A stretch of 64,000 nucleotides of DNA from Triplophysa rosa (GCF_024868665.1 NC_079891.1:12292229-12356228), one strand, 5' to 3'; shown: positions 31,885 to 46,110, numbered from the stretch's first letter. Notes: generated by a model from the letters alone, not told the origin. Program-made: numbers and translations.

Positions 31885-34800
31885 TAACAGAGAACAAAAA
31901 TGTGACAAAAGTGACAAAGAATCTATGTCACTGTTTTGTCTAAACAGAGATATTATGTTGCCGTTTCTGTGCGAAACAATATGACAGGTTCCATGCAATA
32001 GTTTTCTTTGTTAATATTTTAAGCAGCATTTCAAAAATTTTAAACAAATGTGCAATTTCTCTGTCTGAAAGGGCTTTCGCATATTTTATTTCTGTCACTT
32101 GTATACTTCAAGTGCACTGTTGCCGACTACATCATTAGACAGACAAACACAATCAATGAGGCTCTAGTATTTATCTTTGTGTGTGTCTCACCTGTTGCTC
32201 TCCTGGGATTTAGTGTTTGTTTAATCTGCCCAAGAGGAAAATGAATTTACTTTCATGTTAATTCACATGGTTACACTCAGAGACGTGATCATATATGCGC
32301 ACACACGATTGGTCCTCAGACATGTCCTCTTTGTGAAATAACTGGGGATTAGGCTTCTGTCGATTCACAAAACCAACAGTGACAACAGTGTTACACTTCC
32401 CTCAAAGAGGGATCATCTTGTCATGTGTCATTCTGATTGGCTGAGGTACTTGAGCCGATTGTTAGGGGCTTTTACAGGCACAGTTTGTGTGACCCTCCGA
32501 AGCGACAATCCGTAATTGTTCCTGTACTTAATAAATGTCACTAAATATTTGTTCAGGTTTTACACAGTTTATCCTGTTAAACAGAAGAAAATGTTTTTAT
32601 TTGCAAATTGCGTACGGGTAATATGCAGTCCAAATGTAAATTACACTTCACATACATATAGTGGTGTAATCTCTAATCATTCAAGTAAATGTAGCGATTA
32701 TATTGAATATTCCATAGTGATTCATTTTAAAACATTGTATTATTTAAAATAAGCAATGGTGTTAATATGTAATCTAAATATGTTACGTTTTTAAACCAAA
32801 GTGCTTAAAAAGGTGTTTAAACCAAGCATTTACAATTTCCCATTGACTTTCAAACATTCACAGTTAAAGAAAGATGTCTTTGTTTTCATTTTAACAGTTA
32901 AGCAATAATAATAAAAAGAGGTGATATCGGTGCATTTTATTACACAGCAGTTCGTTAATTTTGAGTCAAAGAAGTTAAACATTTTTCTCATTTCATTTTA
33001 TTCCATTCTCTCTCTTCATTTACTAGGCTAAAATTGGTTTAATAAAGCTAATAAACCAGCATCATATCAGTCGTTTTTACCCTCAAAGGGTTATGAGGTT
33101 GGGTATTAGATGAACGCACTCAGTGCATATGAGTCTGTCCTGGTTTCTGCATAATGAATTTAACTTCGCATCTGTCTGTGTTTAGTAATTAGCTGTGACG
33201 CTTGGCAATTTTCTTTCTGTGTGTAAAAGGGAAGGTAGTGCAGAGTCGATTCACCAGAGTACTAGACAATCACATAGGAATAGTTCTGCCTTTGATGTTT
33301 AATTATATTGTAAAACACATTTTAGAATATTTCTGCATAAAATTAAAATTTTCAGCTGAGCATTCTCTGTTCTAAAGATCCGCTGCGAGCTCATATGGTA
33401 TGTACAGAACACAGAGTAATTATTATGTATGCTCAAAAGTGTCTGTATTCGACTGGAAGTATTTCCAAGAGTTGTGTATGTGAATGCATTTGCATGATAT
33501 GAAACGGATTGTGTTTTAACGTGTGTTTGTACATGAGAAGATAATAGGATGCTTTGAAAGATAGGAGAAACTGTCACAAAGAGCATGCCAGACAAGTCAG
33601 TGTGTCAGTGTGTATGTGTGTGCAGCAAATGTGTGTACACAACATGTCACACGGTGAACATAAAAGAGGTGCTGTTCCACAATATCAGATGGGTAAAGGT
33701 AACTCCTCTTTCTCATAATTTCTCATATTGAGTTTTGACACTTTTGCCCTGGGTGGTCCACCATAGACACGTTTGGCGTTCTCCTTAAACACAGCGATTC
33801 AAATCCAAAGGTATCTAAACGCTTTCATTACAGTCAGTATCTTAAAAGAAAAATAAGACAGGTTTTAAGCCCAAAGAACACTAGAAAAGAATGACAAATA
33901 TAGTCAACTGTTTGGAAAGGGTTCAAGGGTTCCTCCAGAACGTAACATAAACAATTTGGAAAGCACATTTGATGCATTTCAGTTATGTGGTTTTAAAGTA
34001 TGTAGTTAAATATAGCCAAGGTTTAGAGAACTAGAACTGTCTTTTAACCAAATAAATCCAACGAACACAGTGATGATCTGCAAAGCAATTCCAGCAGTCT
34101 TGGTGCCACCCAACCTTAACTCCACTTTTTGTTGAAGCGGCTAGATCTGTGTTTGCCGAGACTTTACTTACTGTTGTCGCAGGTTCTGTGATAAAGCACA
34201 TTGGCTCTGTGTGCGCTTCGCTTTGCGGCTGAGGGACCCATGGCACACCAATGGATGCAAGCCTATAAAATGCCAAAAATCTAACAAAAAATGGGAGACA
34301 AGTCAGAGGAGGAAGGAAGTGGGGAAATGCTGAAATATTTTTCAGCTAATGTAATTTATCATTGTCAGTGGGACAGCATAGCCCAGTCATTCTGTAAAGT
34401 TCTCCGGTGAGATGGGGGACAGAGAGTCCTCTATGCCCCAGCTTCTCGTAAGATTCTTAACCCTCAATGTCTCTGTTGCTGGAGCTGCCCATAGCACAGT
34501 GTTGTATGTCAAGACGTATATTTTTAGCAATTTGTGCACTCACAATAGAATCAAAAGCAGAGGCCCTACACTTTTAGTAGTTTGCAATACTGTGATTTTT
34601 TTCTCATCGTTATATTCTTGTCTAGTAAACACGGTCAATAGGGTGGCCCCTGGAATGCAAATAAAAAGAGTGTTTTAAATGAATTCAAACTAAAACGTTT
34701 GGAGGAATAGTCTTTTCCTTAGTATAAGGATGAGGTATTTAATTCAGCCAAGCTTGCAAAGACAGCCTCTCAGCGCAGCTCTGGCGCTCACAAGAGCAGC

Positions 34801-37800
34801 TCTTGAGTGGTGTTCTGCCAAGCTACACGTGTGTCTTTCTGCAGTCTTTCTGTACCGTTCTCAACAGCGGCCTGTCACCATCGGATGCTGAAACTCCGAA
34901 AAAAACCTGCCGTGCTGGACACTCGAGATAGGAGAAAAAGAAGGGAAAAGAGAAGCAGTGAGAAAAGAAGAGGAGATGTGTCTCTGAGTTTGGCGTTGAG
35001 ACACTTAATGCCTTTGTGTTTGTCGTGGCCTTTGCACAGGGCCCTTCACCAGGCTGTCATCCACCTCCAAACAACCAATCAGATGAGCCAGTTTCAGCCA
35101 TTGGCTGTCTGCTCTGTCTAAACTTGGTTTTATACAAAATCAATGTCAGGCACAATTAAGAGAAATGCATTCCCTCACAGAGTTTCTGCATAGTTTTACT
35201 TTTTCCTTTAGGTTGAAAAGTGAAAAACGTTTTGATCGTGAGGACAAATATTTTATTATTTGGCAGTCTGTGCCTTTATTTGTCCACTTCTTGCTTTAAC
35301 TTGTAATCAGACCAATGCCTTGTCTCATGCTTCTAACAAGTTTTTGTTTGTTTATTTGTTTTTTCTTCTTTGTTTTTATATAGTGTTTACTTGGATGTAT
35401 GGATTTTTGCAGTAGTTACCCCAAAGTTTAGCCAATGATGTCATTAATTTTATTACAGATTTTGCATCTGGAAAAAAAGAAAAAGAGAGAATGAGAGCGA
35501 GAAGGAAAGGAAATGTGCGGCACTGAGTTGTATGCATAATTAATAAGAAGCAGCACTTCATTTGGAACTTCAAGGTTTGGTGGGCAGCACGGGCCGTGGA
35601 GTGCTTTGCTTTGTATGGTGAAGTGTGGAGGTGGCTCATTTCACCTGCAGCTGCTCTGTTACAGCCCCTCTGGAAAAACAAATAACCTTGTGCATGCACG
35701 TGTGTTTGTGTGCGTGCTTGTGCTCAACCCTGACAATGGCGCGAGCTCCTATGACAAGAGACTGCATGACGCAGGCGTTCTATTACGCTGCTAGCTGGCT
35801 CATGGCCCAAACTTCCTAAATGGTGCTGTCCGTCCAGAAATAGCTTGGCCAAGAGATTAACTTTTTGTGTTTGTTCGCTTGTGTGTTGTGCATATGTATG
35901 CCAGAGACTACAAAATTGTGAGGCTGCAGTATTATTCAGGTTAAAATTGGTCACTGTCTTATTTTTGGATCAGAGTGGCTCATGGGTTATAAATAGAAGA
36001 GGAAGGGAAGGGAGATACCTGCCGAGACTCTGGCTAGCTTTGCCGTTCCCCCTCCACCCATTATCCACATCGTGTTCCTGTTTTTCCACTTGTATCAAAC
36101 TCTCTTTCTCTTCTCAGTCTTTGATCAAGGGTATTTTAACAGGCATTGTTGAACTTATAAAAAAACACAGCCCAGTTGTTGTGAAATAAATATATGTTAG
36201 GCTTAAAGAGATGAGAGCTTTCAAACTGGTTTATGGTTTTCACGTCTGGCAAAGAGAAGGTGGTGTGCGAGAAGAGAGAAAAAGACGCGTAGGCATAGAG
36301 TGTAATCTAATATGGCGATGTCCACATCATGAAATATTTTTAGAAGTGAAGTGCTAATTTTATTTCTTCATTACAAACTTGAGCTGTTTGTGAACACTGA
36401 AGTTATTTCCCACCTCTTATAGAAGTATCCCATACAATCTAACAGCTCTAGGTGTTAAAAATAATGTAATTTCAGTGTGTGTGGAGCGAAACTTTCATGA
36501 TTTTTGCCAATGGAATAAATCAGTTTACTAAATTCTTTAAAAAAACTATATTTTACTTCTGGGTTTAATTAAATATATACAGTATTTGTTATATTTGTTA
36601 CAACAACGCCCCACACTTAAAACATGAAAACATCTCATGTCCTGTTGCTAAGCGTATTAAGATTTTAAATGAATGATGTGGCATATTGAATTTGACTCAG
36701 CAAACATTCCTGCTAGCTCACCCGAGTTTCCTGCTGGTGTTTTTCTTGACTGGTTGTGTATCGGACCCGTGGACCCCACTTTAGTGACTCTAGACCACAG
36801 AGGGATGCCTGCACAAAGTGCTGTATTACTTACGCCATGTCCTAATGTGGCACAATACAAGAAGCGAAAATTCATAGAGGAGATTATCATTTGTTGCTTT
36901 GTTGCATCGCACCTGGAACACAGAGTTACATCTGGGCTATAAACCACACAATAATAGTCAAATGTTAAATGTCAAATAATATCTCTAAAACCTGTTTCCA
37001 TGTTTCCGCCTTTATACTTTTTCTTCTTCAACAGCACTGCATGTCTCATCAAAGTGTAAGACACACAATGGACATAATTTTGTTATGTGAATAGTTGCTT
37101 TTATCCTCTGGTTATTATTTCCCTGGTCAGATTAAAATCACTCTGCTCTTAGTCTTTAGGCCTGTTAATGCAGGAGCAATCTGAACAGATTCATCGTCTA
37201 TAGCAAGAAAGATGAACAGCTCTTGCCAAGCTTCAGTTCACAGGTGAAGAAACTGTTGTCCTCATGTATTAATAAACTAATTAGCTTCTATCCCGCTCCT
37301 TCCCTTTATCCCTGAACAGGCAAGTGCCGTTATTATTGTATTTATGACGCTTTAAGAGGATAAGCAGGCCACAAGTAAAACGTCTACTATTGTTTTCACC
37401 AAGAAGAGTGCAGACCTTTTTAATGCTCTTCAAAATTCTGCCAGGCAGCCTGTCAATGACCCACTTCTGAGACAGTCGGGAAAACAAGGATGAGCTGAGT
37501 ACAAACCCTTGAAAATATGAGACAGAGAAAAGAAGGAGGGATAATTTTTTTAATTTTGTCGGGAAGTTGATTTGAAATCCTTTTTCACTTTCCCTCCCAC
37601 TCTTCCTTCTTCTGAACACAGCCCACTTTTCTCTGAGCTTCCCTCCAGCGGAATCGGAAGAGAGGGACTGGGAAAGCTGGTATGGCTTAGCTTCCGATGC
37701 TTGGCTAGCCCCCTTGGTTAATTACATGTGTAGTGAGTTGTTTATTTGGAATAATGCGCAGCAGGAACGTCTGCCTAATGCCGGAGCTGGGAGCAGACCC

Positions 37801-39610
37801 AGGGAGAGCAAAAGAGAGGATAGGAGGATAGAGGAAATGAGAAGACTGGAGAAAGAGTCTCTACTGTCAGCGCCAGCATGAGGAAGGGAGGAATTGGTGG
37901 AAGAGGGGACTGGGCATTCTCATCCCATCTCAGGGTCAAACAGCCATAGGACTTTTCTCAGGAGTAAGGGGAAAAGAAATTAGGAAAAAACACACAACAA
38001 GGGAAATGAAAAACAACGTATGGGGGGGCAAGGGGCGATATGTGCCCAGCGGTGCAGAAGGGAGTGGAAAAGTCCATGGGTGTAGAGGCAAAGGAGGGAG
38101 GGAGAAAAGTGAGAGACAAGTTGTGCTATCATAAGCCGAGAAGGACAGCTGGGGTTATGTGAACACTGCAGCTGGATCGGGAGCTGAGGGAGATCATTGG
38201 GCAGGTCCCTCTGCTATGGAGTGACTGGAGCATTGGAAAAAAGCTTCTCCCTCTGCGCAAACTTCTGCAGGCTGCGCTTTCCCAACCCCCCCCCCTGAAA
38301 TTGAGATTGTGTAGATAAGCCTCTGAATCGTGAATTAAAAACACACAGACTTGATTTATACATCACTGGCTGTAAGCACTTGCTTTCACCTTGTTTTCTT
38401 TTCCTTTGTTATCAGCTGGAATCAAGGAACGGTCATTATTTACTGAGAGTGAGCGATTGCCATCAGAAAAACAGCAATTAGAAGGGTGATTATTTTTTAT
38501 ATAAATGCCTTAAAAACAACACTATATCTGTCTCTCAATTTTTATTCTTCATTATAAGCAGAGATTTTTCTTTTTCTCATTTCTTTTTTATTTGAGTAGG
38601 ATATTTTTCTCCTTCATTGAGATGACTGAAAACAGTATGAAACAGGAAGGGATGCTGGTTAATCCGACATGTAGCACTGGAAAACTTTGGCTGTCACTGT
38701 TTTCTGATCAGAAAAAGAAAAAGAAAAACAAGCCCTTCACAGCTGCAAGACGCAAGAAACAAGAAACACACAGCAAAGGAAGCTATGCAAATGCATGCAA
38801 CCCTGACACGCTACTGAACAACAAGGCGAAGCCTGAAAAAACAAATAAATAAATAACATAGCGCACATTACACATGGATACTCCTGTAAAACGACTGAAT
38901 GGTGGAATTGAGAGTTGGGGAGAAAAAGAAGATGATACAAGATACAGAATTTATGCTCACACAAGGGAGCGACAATGATGCATGGCAGGACATTTTAATG
39001 TCACTATGTTGTAAAAAAAACATACCTTATTTCTTACCTGTACAGACTATTCTATGCTAGCAGTGTGTCAAGTAAAAGTAGGTGATGGACGAAATGGACA
39101 GAGTTTGGCATTAGGTCATCTGTGTGTTACCCAGAAGCTTATTATGAAGTCAGTCAGCGTGTGTGTGCGTTTAACACACAACCAGAAAAGGCCACTCCAC
39201 CATGAGAGAGAAATATATTTACTCTCGATTGCATTCTGTTGTTTTATTTTCTCTCAAGGGTTAACCAGCAGTACTCTTTATCAGCTCGCACCAGCTCTGC
39301 ACTCTAAACTACTTGTTCATGTTTTGTTTTTTTTCTGGGTCGTTTTGATTCACCGCAGCTGTGCTGACTCTTTAATCAAATGCTATCTTTTCACTGGTTT
39401 TCCCTGTATACCCTACCCACTCTTCCTCCCCTCCCTTGTCCCTTAACGCATCTTAATTGGTTGCTTTCTGTGACAAATTACGAGCGCGTGCTTTGATGAG
39501 GTCGGGCCGAGTCGGTACTGGAGTAACTTGTGCCAGCCCCTGGTGGTTCCTTTCACCACTACAAACGCCGGGAGGGGGTTATGTGTCTGCATGCTGAGGC
39601 CGTAATGAGA

Positions 39611-39645
39611 GACAGGGCCCGGGGCCGACAGGGCCCGGGGCCGAC
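39611..39645. repeat. 16-bp GC-rich tandem duplication
   Basis: gacagggcccggggcc at 39,611-39,626 and 39,627-39,642, with the start of a third unit. It sits in a locally GC-rich stretch of an otherwise AT-rich intron. Confidence 0.9.
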
Positions 39646-39998
39646 AGGCCCCCCACTTCACGCTAAGGATGCCAAAGGGGGAGGGGGCTGGGGGATGCAG
39701 GTACCGAGGAGATCGAAGTGTTTTATTACTATATTTCCCTACATACATTTCATACAGAAAACAATTCATACATGCACTGGGCTTGCTTTTGGGGCAATTT
39801 ATCATATTTTGTTTGAATTAAAGGAAGTAGAAAATTAAGGGAGTGAGTCAAAAAAGAAGGATTAGAAAAGGAGAGATCGGCATCATTGTAGCACTCGTGT
39901 TTAGACAAACACTAAGCACAAAAATCACAGTTTAATGATCCACAATGTCAACAGCACAGTAATGTTTACAACAACCAGGTGAATTGGATTGGTTTGCG

Positions 39999-40600
39999 TT
40001 AAAGTCCCAGTGAAATTAAAAATGTCAATGCCTATTTTTTCATGAAATATTGCAGTGTTTATTGTAAATAGTTTATCAATGTGGGTCATTCTCTTTTTAA
40101 TTTTTTTAAATTCCCAGGGCCGGCGGGTAACAACTGAGGTGCCCTTGAGCAAGGCACCTTACCCCTACTTGCTCCCCGGGTACTGCAGTGATAGCTGCAC
40201 ACTGCTCCGGGTGTACGTGTGTTCACCACTTGCTGTGCGTGTGTTCACTACTCTCTGGATGGGTTAAATGCAGAGTCACATTTCGGGTATGGGTCACCAT
40301 ACTTGACAAATAATTGAATTATATTATATATTATAATGACTATCCATCTTAAATGATGTATCCATCCATTAACTCCTCCCCTTCAACTGTCAGACTGATG
40401 CCAGTTCCTTTTCAAAATGCAACGGCTGTTTTTATACATCCAATCAAATCGCATAGAACATTTACATTTAGTCATTTAGCAGATAGAAAGACGAAAGCTA
40501 CACCCACTATTTTTCTCATTAGAAATTACATTTCACTCAGAAATGCGTCAAAATATGGAAGTAAAAACGATCGCTACTTCCGGGTTCACGGGGACTTTAA
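39999..40600. mobile_element. TTAA-flanked MITE carrying a SINE-like insert
   Basis: The termini ttaaagtcccagtgaa (39,999-40,014) and ttcacggggactttaa (40,585-40,600) are reverse complements with one mismatch. TTAA at both ends fits a TTAA target duplication with 12-bp inverted repeats (piggyBac- or Kolobok-like). There is no transposase frame in the 602 bp. The middle contains a SINE-like repeat. Confidence 0.65.
40129..40310 (+). repeat. SINE-derived interspersed repeat fragment
   Basis: aactgaggtgcccttgagca, then ctgctccgggtg, gggttaaatgcagag and gggtcaccatactt are in the order seen in a widespread teleost SINE or LINE-tail repeat (recognised from memory; family name not certain). No A/B-box tRNA-like head is recognisable, so it is a fragment. 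A second short motif, catttagcagat near 40,475, resembles the tail of another fish repeat. Confidence 0.6.
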
Positions 40601-41610
40601 AACCAAACTGTGATATTATTTTGGAAAGCTGAGGTGGGGGAGGGGGAAAAATAGCATGACATTTTGCAGCTAGAGATTTGAGATAGTGTCTGGTCTCGCA
40701 CAATCTTTCTCTCCTCTTCCGCGTTCTCTTCCTCCTGATCTGGGTTACTCGGTTTCATCGTGGGACCCATGAGAGTGAGAGAGAAATATGGGGAAGAAAA
40801 ACTCAGGTCAATGTTGTGAAGGACATCCTTGTTGAGTGGGTTTCAACTTCAAATTATGTTTTACCTGACAGATCTAAACGGAAAATAAAATGTGCATTGT
40901 GACCAGTTGAGATGTCTTCAGGTCACCTAAAGGGGGGTTCGTAAATTCAATGCGTCGTAAAGCATGTAAGGGCAGGTATTTATTCATCTCTCTGGCCAAT
41001 GTAGGCACAGCGAACAGTCATTTGGAAATATTGCTTCGTCAGTTTGAAACCATGCCCCTGCGAGTCATGTCATTTGCTTACAGAGCTGCTCGCCATTCAG
41101 TCAGAAGCTTGTATTTGCATGGGTGATCCAGCAAAAACAGGGACATTGAGATTTCTACATATTACTAAATGGCATGTACTAAATATTCAATGATACTTCC
41201 GCTGACTTTTATTTGCTATTGCCTTGACTGCCACTTTTAACTATTTTTGCTTAGTTTTGAATACAGTGAAAGTGAAAGAAACATCTGGTACCAGACTGTT
41301 TCACCATCATTACTGAAACATTACTCATAAAAAGACATTTCACGCAATCACAGCAGTTTGATCGGAGAAGGGAAGCGTGATAACTTCTCTTTTCCACATT
41401 ACCACCAACAAAAACTTTAGCTTGTAAAAAGACAGCAAAAAATGAGAAAACAGCTACCCCAACAAACAAAAAGATTTGGGTGGGTCGTGCTGAAACAATA
41501 AGCTTTGAAAGGTAATGGTTACAGTGATGGAACACCATGGGTAAGAGGTGTTTGGAAAGCATGTTTTACTATTACTCAATTTTTCAACCCAACCAAATAA
41601 TACAGTTCAT

Positions 41611-41920
41611 TAAAGGGATGGTTCACCCAAAAATGAAAATTCTGTCATCATTTACTCGCCCTCAGATTGACCCAAACCTGTATAAATTGCTTTGTTCTGC
41701 TAAACACAAAGGGAGATATTTGGAAGAATGTCAGTAACCAAATAAATCTCATCCCCCATTTACTGCCATAGTAGGGAAAATAAATGTTATGGGAGTCAAT
41801 GGGGGGATTAGATCTGTTTGGTTACTCATATTTTTCCAAATACCTTCCTTTGTGTTTAGCAGAAAAAATAAATGTATACAGGTTTGGAACAATCTGAGGG
41901 TGAGTGAACTATCCCTGTAA
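41611..41920. mobile_element. Palindromic cyprinid MITE (Angel-like)
   Basis: Begins taaagggatggttcaccc (41,611) and ends gtgaactatccctgtaa (41,920). The halves are long imperfect inverted repeats: ctgctaaacacaaaggga on the left and tcctttgtgtttagcaga on the right, meeting near 41,770. This matches the abundant palindromic repeat of cyprinid genomes as I recall it. The right arm lacks the internal part next to its terminus. It has no coding capacity. Confidence 0.75.
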
Positions 41921-41947
41921 CCAAAGTGTTGGCAACCATTTCTTCGC

Positions 41948-41998
41948 CAGATAGATAGATAGATGGATGGATGGATAGAGGGAGGGAGGGAGACAGAG
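41948..41998. repeat. (AGAT)n/(GGAT)n/(GGGA)n compound microsatellite
   Basis: Tetranucleotide runs of agat, ggat and ggga, ending in agac-agag. Confidence 0.9.
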
Positions 41999-44040
41999 AG
42001 AGGATAAAAACATGGCAAAGGAAGTATCTTGGCCCTCGCACTTCTTCAGTGAGCCACGTTAGCCCCTGGGCTTAATTGAAGCCAGGAGGGAGCATTTAAT
42101 AATTGCTGTCAGAAGATCAAATTTAATTCTCTTTTCACAGGACCGCTGTAGGGTAGAGTGAAACAAATTGTCATTGGAGATTTCCAAATGAACAAAGCTT
42201 TTAATTAGTCTGATTACAATGCCATGGTACAGACCGATACAAAAATGTGCTATAAAATGATCATCCAGGCATGCAGTCTGATGTTGTGGGAAGGTCACAT
42301 GACTTTGTCTGCCGTCACATAACAACTCTTGACCCCACCTGTATGGCTAACATCACAAGACATCGTCATCCTCCAATGATAATGTAATATTCGGGTGGCT
42401 CTGTCTGTTTGCAGTGACCATTTTTTGTGGATAAAGCATGGAAAAAAGCTGTGAGAACAGCACGAGTGGGGAATAAACCTAATGTTGTTTCCAGTGTTGG
42501 CTCCTAAACTTTGTATCTGCTGAACAAGTTTCCCCGATGCTGGTGAATAAAGTTATACTGTCAAATAGCCAAATAAAAAAACATTGTGGTTCAGATAAAT
42601 TAAAATGTTGCAAACATGCCAGTTTCTCTCTGTCTCTCCCCCTCTCTCTTTTTATACATGCTCAAGGCAAGCGTGGTTAGACTTTATTTCAGTTCTCCTT
42701 TCTTTGTTTAACTCTTGTTCCACTATACTGAGAACTCACCCAGAATTTGTGTTTCTTCGAGGTAACGTTTTTGCCATATTGATTCATGAAACCACCTAAG
42801 ATAACTCACACAATCTCCATTTTATGCCCAGCACAGGGCCATTGACCTCTTCATAAACAGACTAAGTAAAGTCTTATTGCTTTATTTTTGCCCTGTTTTT
42901 CTGCTAACCGCTGGCCAGCCACAACAGGGCTATGATCAGTCACTACAACATTCACTCAGTGTGTATCTGTCAGCTGAGCAGCTGGTTTCTCTGCACCTCT
43001 ATCAGTTAGAGTTGACGGTACTTTGTGACACGCTTTGCATGGACCAGTTACCAATTGCTAATTGAAAGACAGCTCTCAGCTTTCGCGGCCCTGGCATTAG
43101 TGGGCTACAATCACTGTTTAATAAGTTTGTGAAGGATGAGTCTGATGTTAACACCCTTTCATCCCTTTTTCCAATGTGAAATTAGGTCACATCACATGTT
43201 TTAATTTTAAAGACCAACACATCAGCGCTTAAACCAGAGAGGTTCATAGGTGTTATTATCTTATTATAATAATGGTGACGATGATGATTATAAATTGTGT
43301 TGGGTTTAAAGAAGACAGAAAAGGGTGAAAAGTAGAAAAAGTAAAGGTGATTTGGAGCTTGATTCAGAAAATCACAAAATATGTCCAGAGCATGCTATGT
43401 TTCTGTCTTAGCCTATTCATATGCAAAAAATGTTTAGCTGTTTTAGAGGTGAACTTTCAGATGGCAGCATGTTTTTAATGTAGAACTACGTATATGGGTA
43501 ATTAACTGTTGATTTCTGTAGAGACAGAAGGAAGGTAATGCAACAGAGTCCTGAAAGAGGGCCCTGTATCACCTAAATAAATTCCTCCACCCAATACGCT
43601 AATCTTGCAAAGCACCTGAAAAGAGCTTTTCACTAATCACTGCAAAAACAGAAAAGCAGTTCAGCCATAATTTTACACATTTGCTAATAAAACCTCACAT
43701 TTTAAAAATGTCTCTTTTAATCTTTGCTCTTTTCCCCTCTGGGCTAAAGCGAATTTATGAAGAGAAAAAGTGACTCTGGATTAGAAAATAAACTAGGCTG
43801 TAAAAAAATTGAAATTGAAATTAGATTGTTGTGTGTGATGAGGGAGCTCAAATCTAGTATTGGTTAAAATGTCAAATCTAATTATTAATAATTAATTAAT
43901 AAACGTCCAATGATATCTGGTGTATGTTGTGTGCAGCAGGTTAAACCTTGCTGAAAAGACCAGATTAGACAAGCATAAACTTTCATACTGATTCAGGATT
44001 GTTTAAACTGATTACACCATTTTGTTCTTCAGTGAAACCT

Positions 44041-44120
44041 AGCAGTTGGTGCTGGTTGACCAAGTCTTGTTGGGTAAGCTAGTTACGAAGCCTGGTTCAA
44101 ATACCAGCATGCAAAACATA
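44041..44120. repeat. Dispersed 'gctggttgacca' repeat, decayed copy
   Basis: ggtgctggttgaccaagtc through taccagcatgcaaaaca resembles a common fish repeat built from gctggt/accagc motifs. A related decayed copy is at 52,945-53,060. Confidence 0.4.
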
Positions 44121-45796
44121 TTCTGGAAGTTTCAGCATGGTTGTTTGTACAGTTTTGGCCATCACCAAGTGTGTACAGTAAATGAAATCCACAAAGCTTT
44201 TCTGTCAGTGCTTGCATCAGTGGAAGGCTTGTTTACAGTCAGCTGTGGTGGCTCAATATCTCAACTCTTTTTCGCTGTATTCTTCTCTTCATCTTGGTCT
44301 GGAGAAGGAAGCGCATGAGTTTTGGTTCCCATTTTGTGCACACTGGAACAGTTTAGGAAAGGAAGCACCTTTACAACTTTGATTGTCTGTGGTTGCTGAT
44401 GTCACATCCTTCCACCATTCCATGTGTGTGCACGCGTATGTTTCCTGTCTGTCCAGTCTTACACTGAGGGGCTTAGATGTGAAGAACTCAGAAAGATACT
44501 GATGAACCCTTACATTAATAAAATTGTAAGTTTGTGTTACAGTTGTGCTTAGTTTACATTCACAACATGTTTTTGGTGCATCTGATTTTCCTTTATTATA
44601 ATTGTTTTAACAGAATAAGCATTGTCCCTTCCATCCCCAATAACCACTTTGTATATGTTCAATTTTTTATTTAAAAAAATATATAAATCATCCAATTGCA
44701 CAAAACATGTACTGTCAGCACTGTAAGCCACCACTAAAACTGCCAGGGCCCCTCCCATATTGATTGTAATCTTAGGTTAGTCACCCATCCTGTGTGTTTT
44801 CCACAGCCCAGATTTATAGGCTCTTGTCAGCATTGTCCCTTAGGCAGAAGCTGCCACACTTAAGAGCCACTGCCCATAATGGCCTCACACAGACAATAGG
44901 CTGTTAACAATCCTTGCTATGACCCCCTGTATTTATTTAATTGTATCCATAATGTCATGAAAAGTTCTTGGGTTTTAAGTCTCAAATCCAAGACAGCCCA
45001 AAAGCATGCTGTGTATTCAAATTGTTGGGATAATGTATTCAATTTTGTATTTTGGGCTTCCTAAGGAAATGAGAGTTTATTTTGAAGGAGCAAGGGTTTA
45101 TTTAATTTATCATGCACCTCCTAAAAGGTTTACTTTTTGCCCTGTAATATGTTATTTCAAATCTTTGCGACCACATTTCCCCATGAGGATATAGGATACA
45201 GCCTTTTTTTAAATATACGAGTACCAAATGTCTTGCAGATGTGCTATGCAGGAAAGAAAAGAGGAAAAGTGGAAGTGAGAGAGTATACCAAGAGTGGCAA
45301 TATTGTGCTAAGGTAGATATCTTAAAAGATCTACTCCAGTTTGATTGTAAATGATTGTAGATGACTTAAATTTCTGAGGAGGCTACACTTTAGCTCCCAT
45401 TTAATGCCCAGATTGTGCCAAGGCTCTTGAAGGTCACTTGAAATTTTCCATGAATCCACTTTGCAAGTGTTTCATTATCATATCCGGTTTTCGCACTTTT
45501 AACAAATGTAATTCATGATGTTTGCATCTTAATAATTTTTCATTCTTAACACAAAACTCCTAAGAGAAATAAAACAGCTTTGTTTCTTTTTTAACAAAAT
45601 TATATCGCTGGGCATGGAAAAGTAATATTCACTTCATTACGACTTTGACAAAACAATTGTGTGCATTTTTTTTATATTTTTGGAGGAACACTAGGGAATG
45701 AGACGACCCAGGATTCAGCTTGTTTATGAATGTACCCACTGCCCTCACAGTTCCATTTCTTAAAGGTACAGATAAAGAAATATGCACACCCCCTTA

Positions 45797-46110
45797 AGGG
45801 CCAGGTATACTTGACTTTCCGCGTCCATGTCCGTCTTGCACACGAACGCGTCTGCACAGCTTCTTGAGATACTCAATCACGGATAAACGCGGATAGACGA
45901 GTTTGACACATGCGCAATATGTCACCGAGTGGAATTGGCCGATTCAACATTTTTTCACTCATGCGCTGTTGTACGCGTTCCGTCCGCGCGGTCTCAAAAA
46001 ATTAGCTGCACGCGGACGGGGTGTGCAGACGACCGCGGAGCCTCCTGATAACGAAAATTACATCATGCAGGTGGCGTGCGGACGCGGACGGCCGGACTAT
46101 ACTTTGGGCA
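45797..46110. mobile_element. GC/CpG-rich MITE with terminal inverted repeats
   Basis: The left end gggccaggtatacttgac...ccgcgtcc (45,798-45,827) and right end ggacgcggacggccggacta...ttgggc (46,080-46,109) are imperfect inverted repeats of about 30 bp. The 314-bp body is far richer in CpG than its surroundings and has repeated cgcgga motifs. No coding frame, and the target duplication is unclear. Probably a PIF/Harbinger- or hAT-type MITE; family unassigned. Confidence 0.55.

Larger units (their letters stand above)
30737..39998. other. Probable MEF2 5' intron, first part
   Basis: Non-coding DNA between the candidate untranslated exon and the coding exon. No coding exon recognised. More GC-rich islands near 34,740-35,120, 37,600-38,300 and 39,480-39,720 could be enhancers, but this is not testable here. 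Open frames such as 38,592-38,852 look like chance frames. Confidence 0.5.

Noticed and set aside
35987..35996. Possible MEF2 autoregulatory site ttataaatag
   Set aside because: It matches YTAWWWWTAR, but several matches are expected by chance in 64 kb of AT-rich DNA. No clustering was seen.
36657..36947. Overlapping open frames on both strands (89 and 96 codons)
   Set aside because: No recognisable domain. The sequence looks like a dispersed repeat fragment I could not name, and both-strand openness argues against coding.
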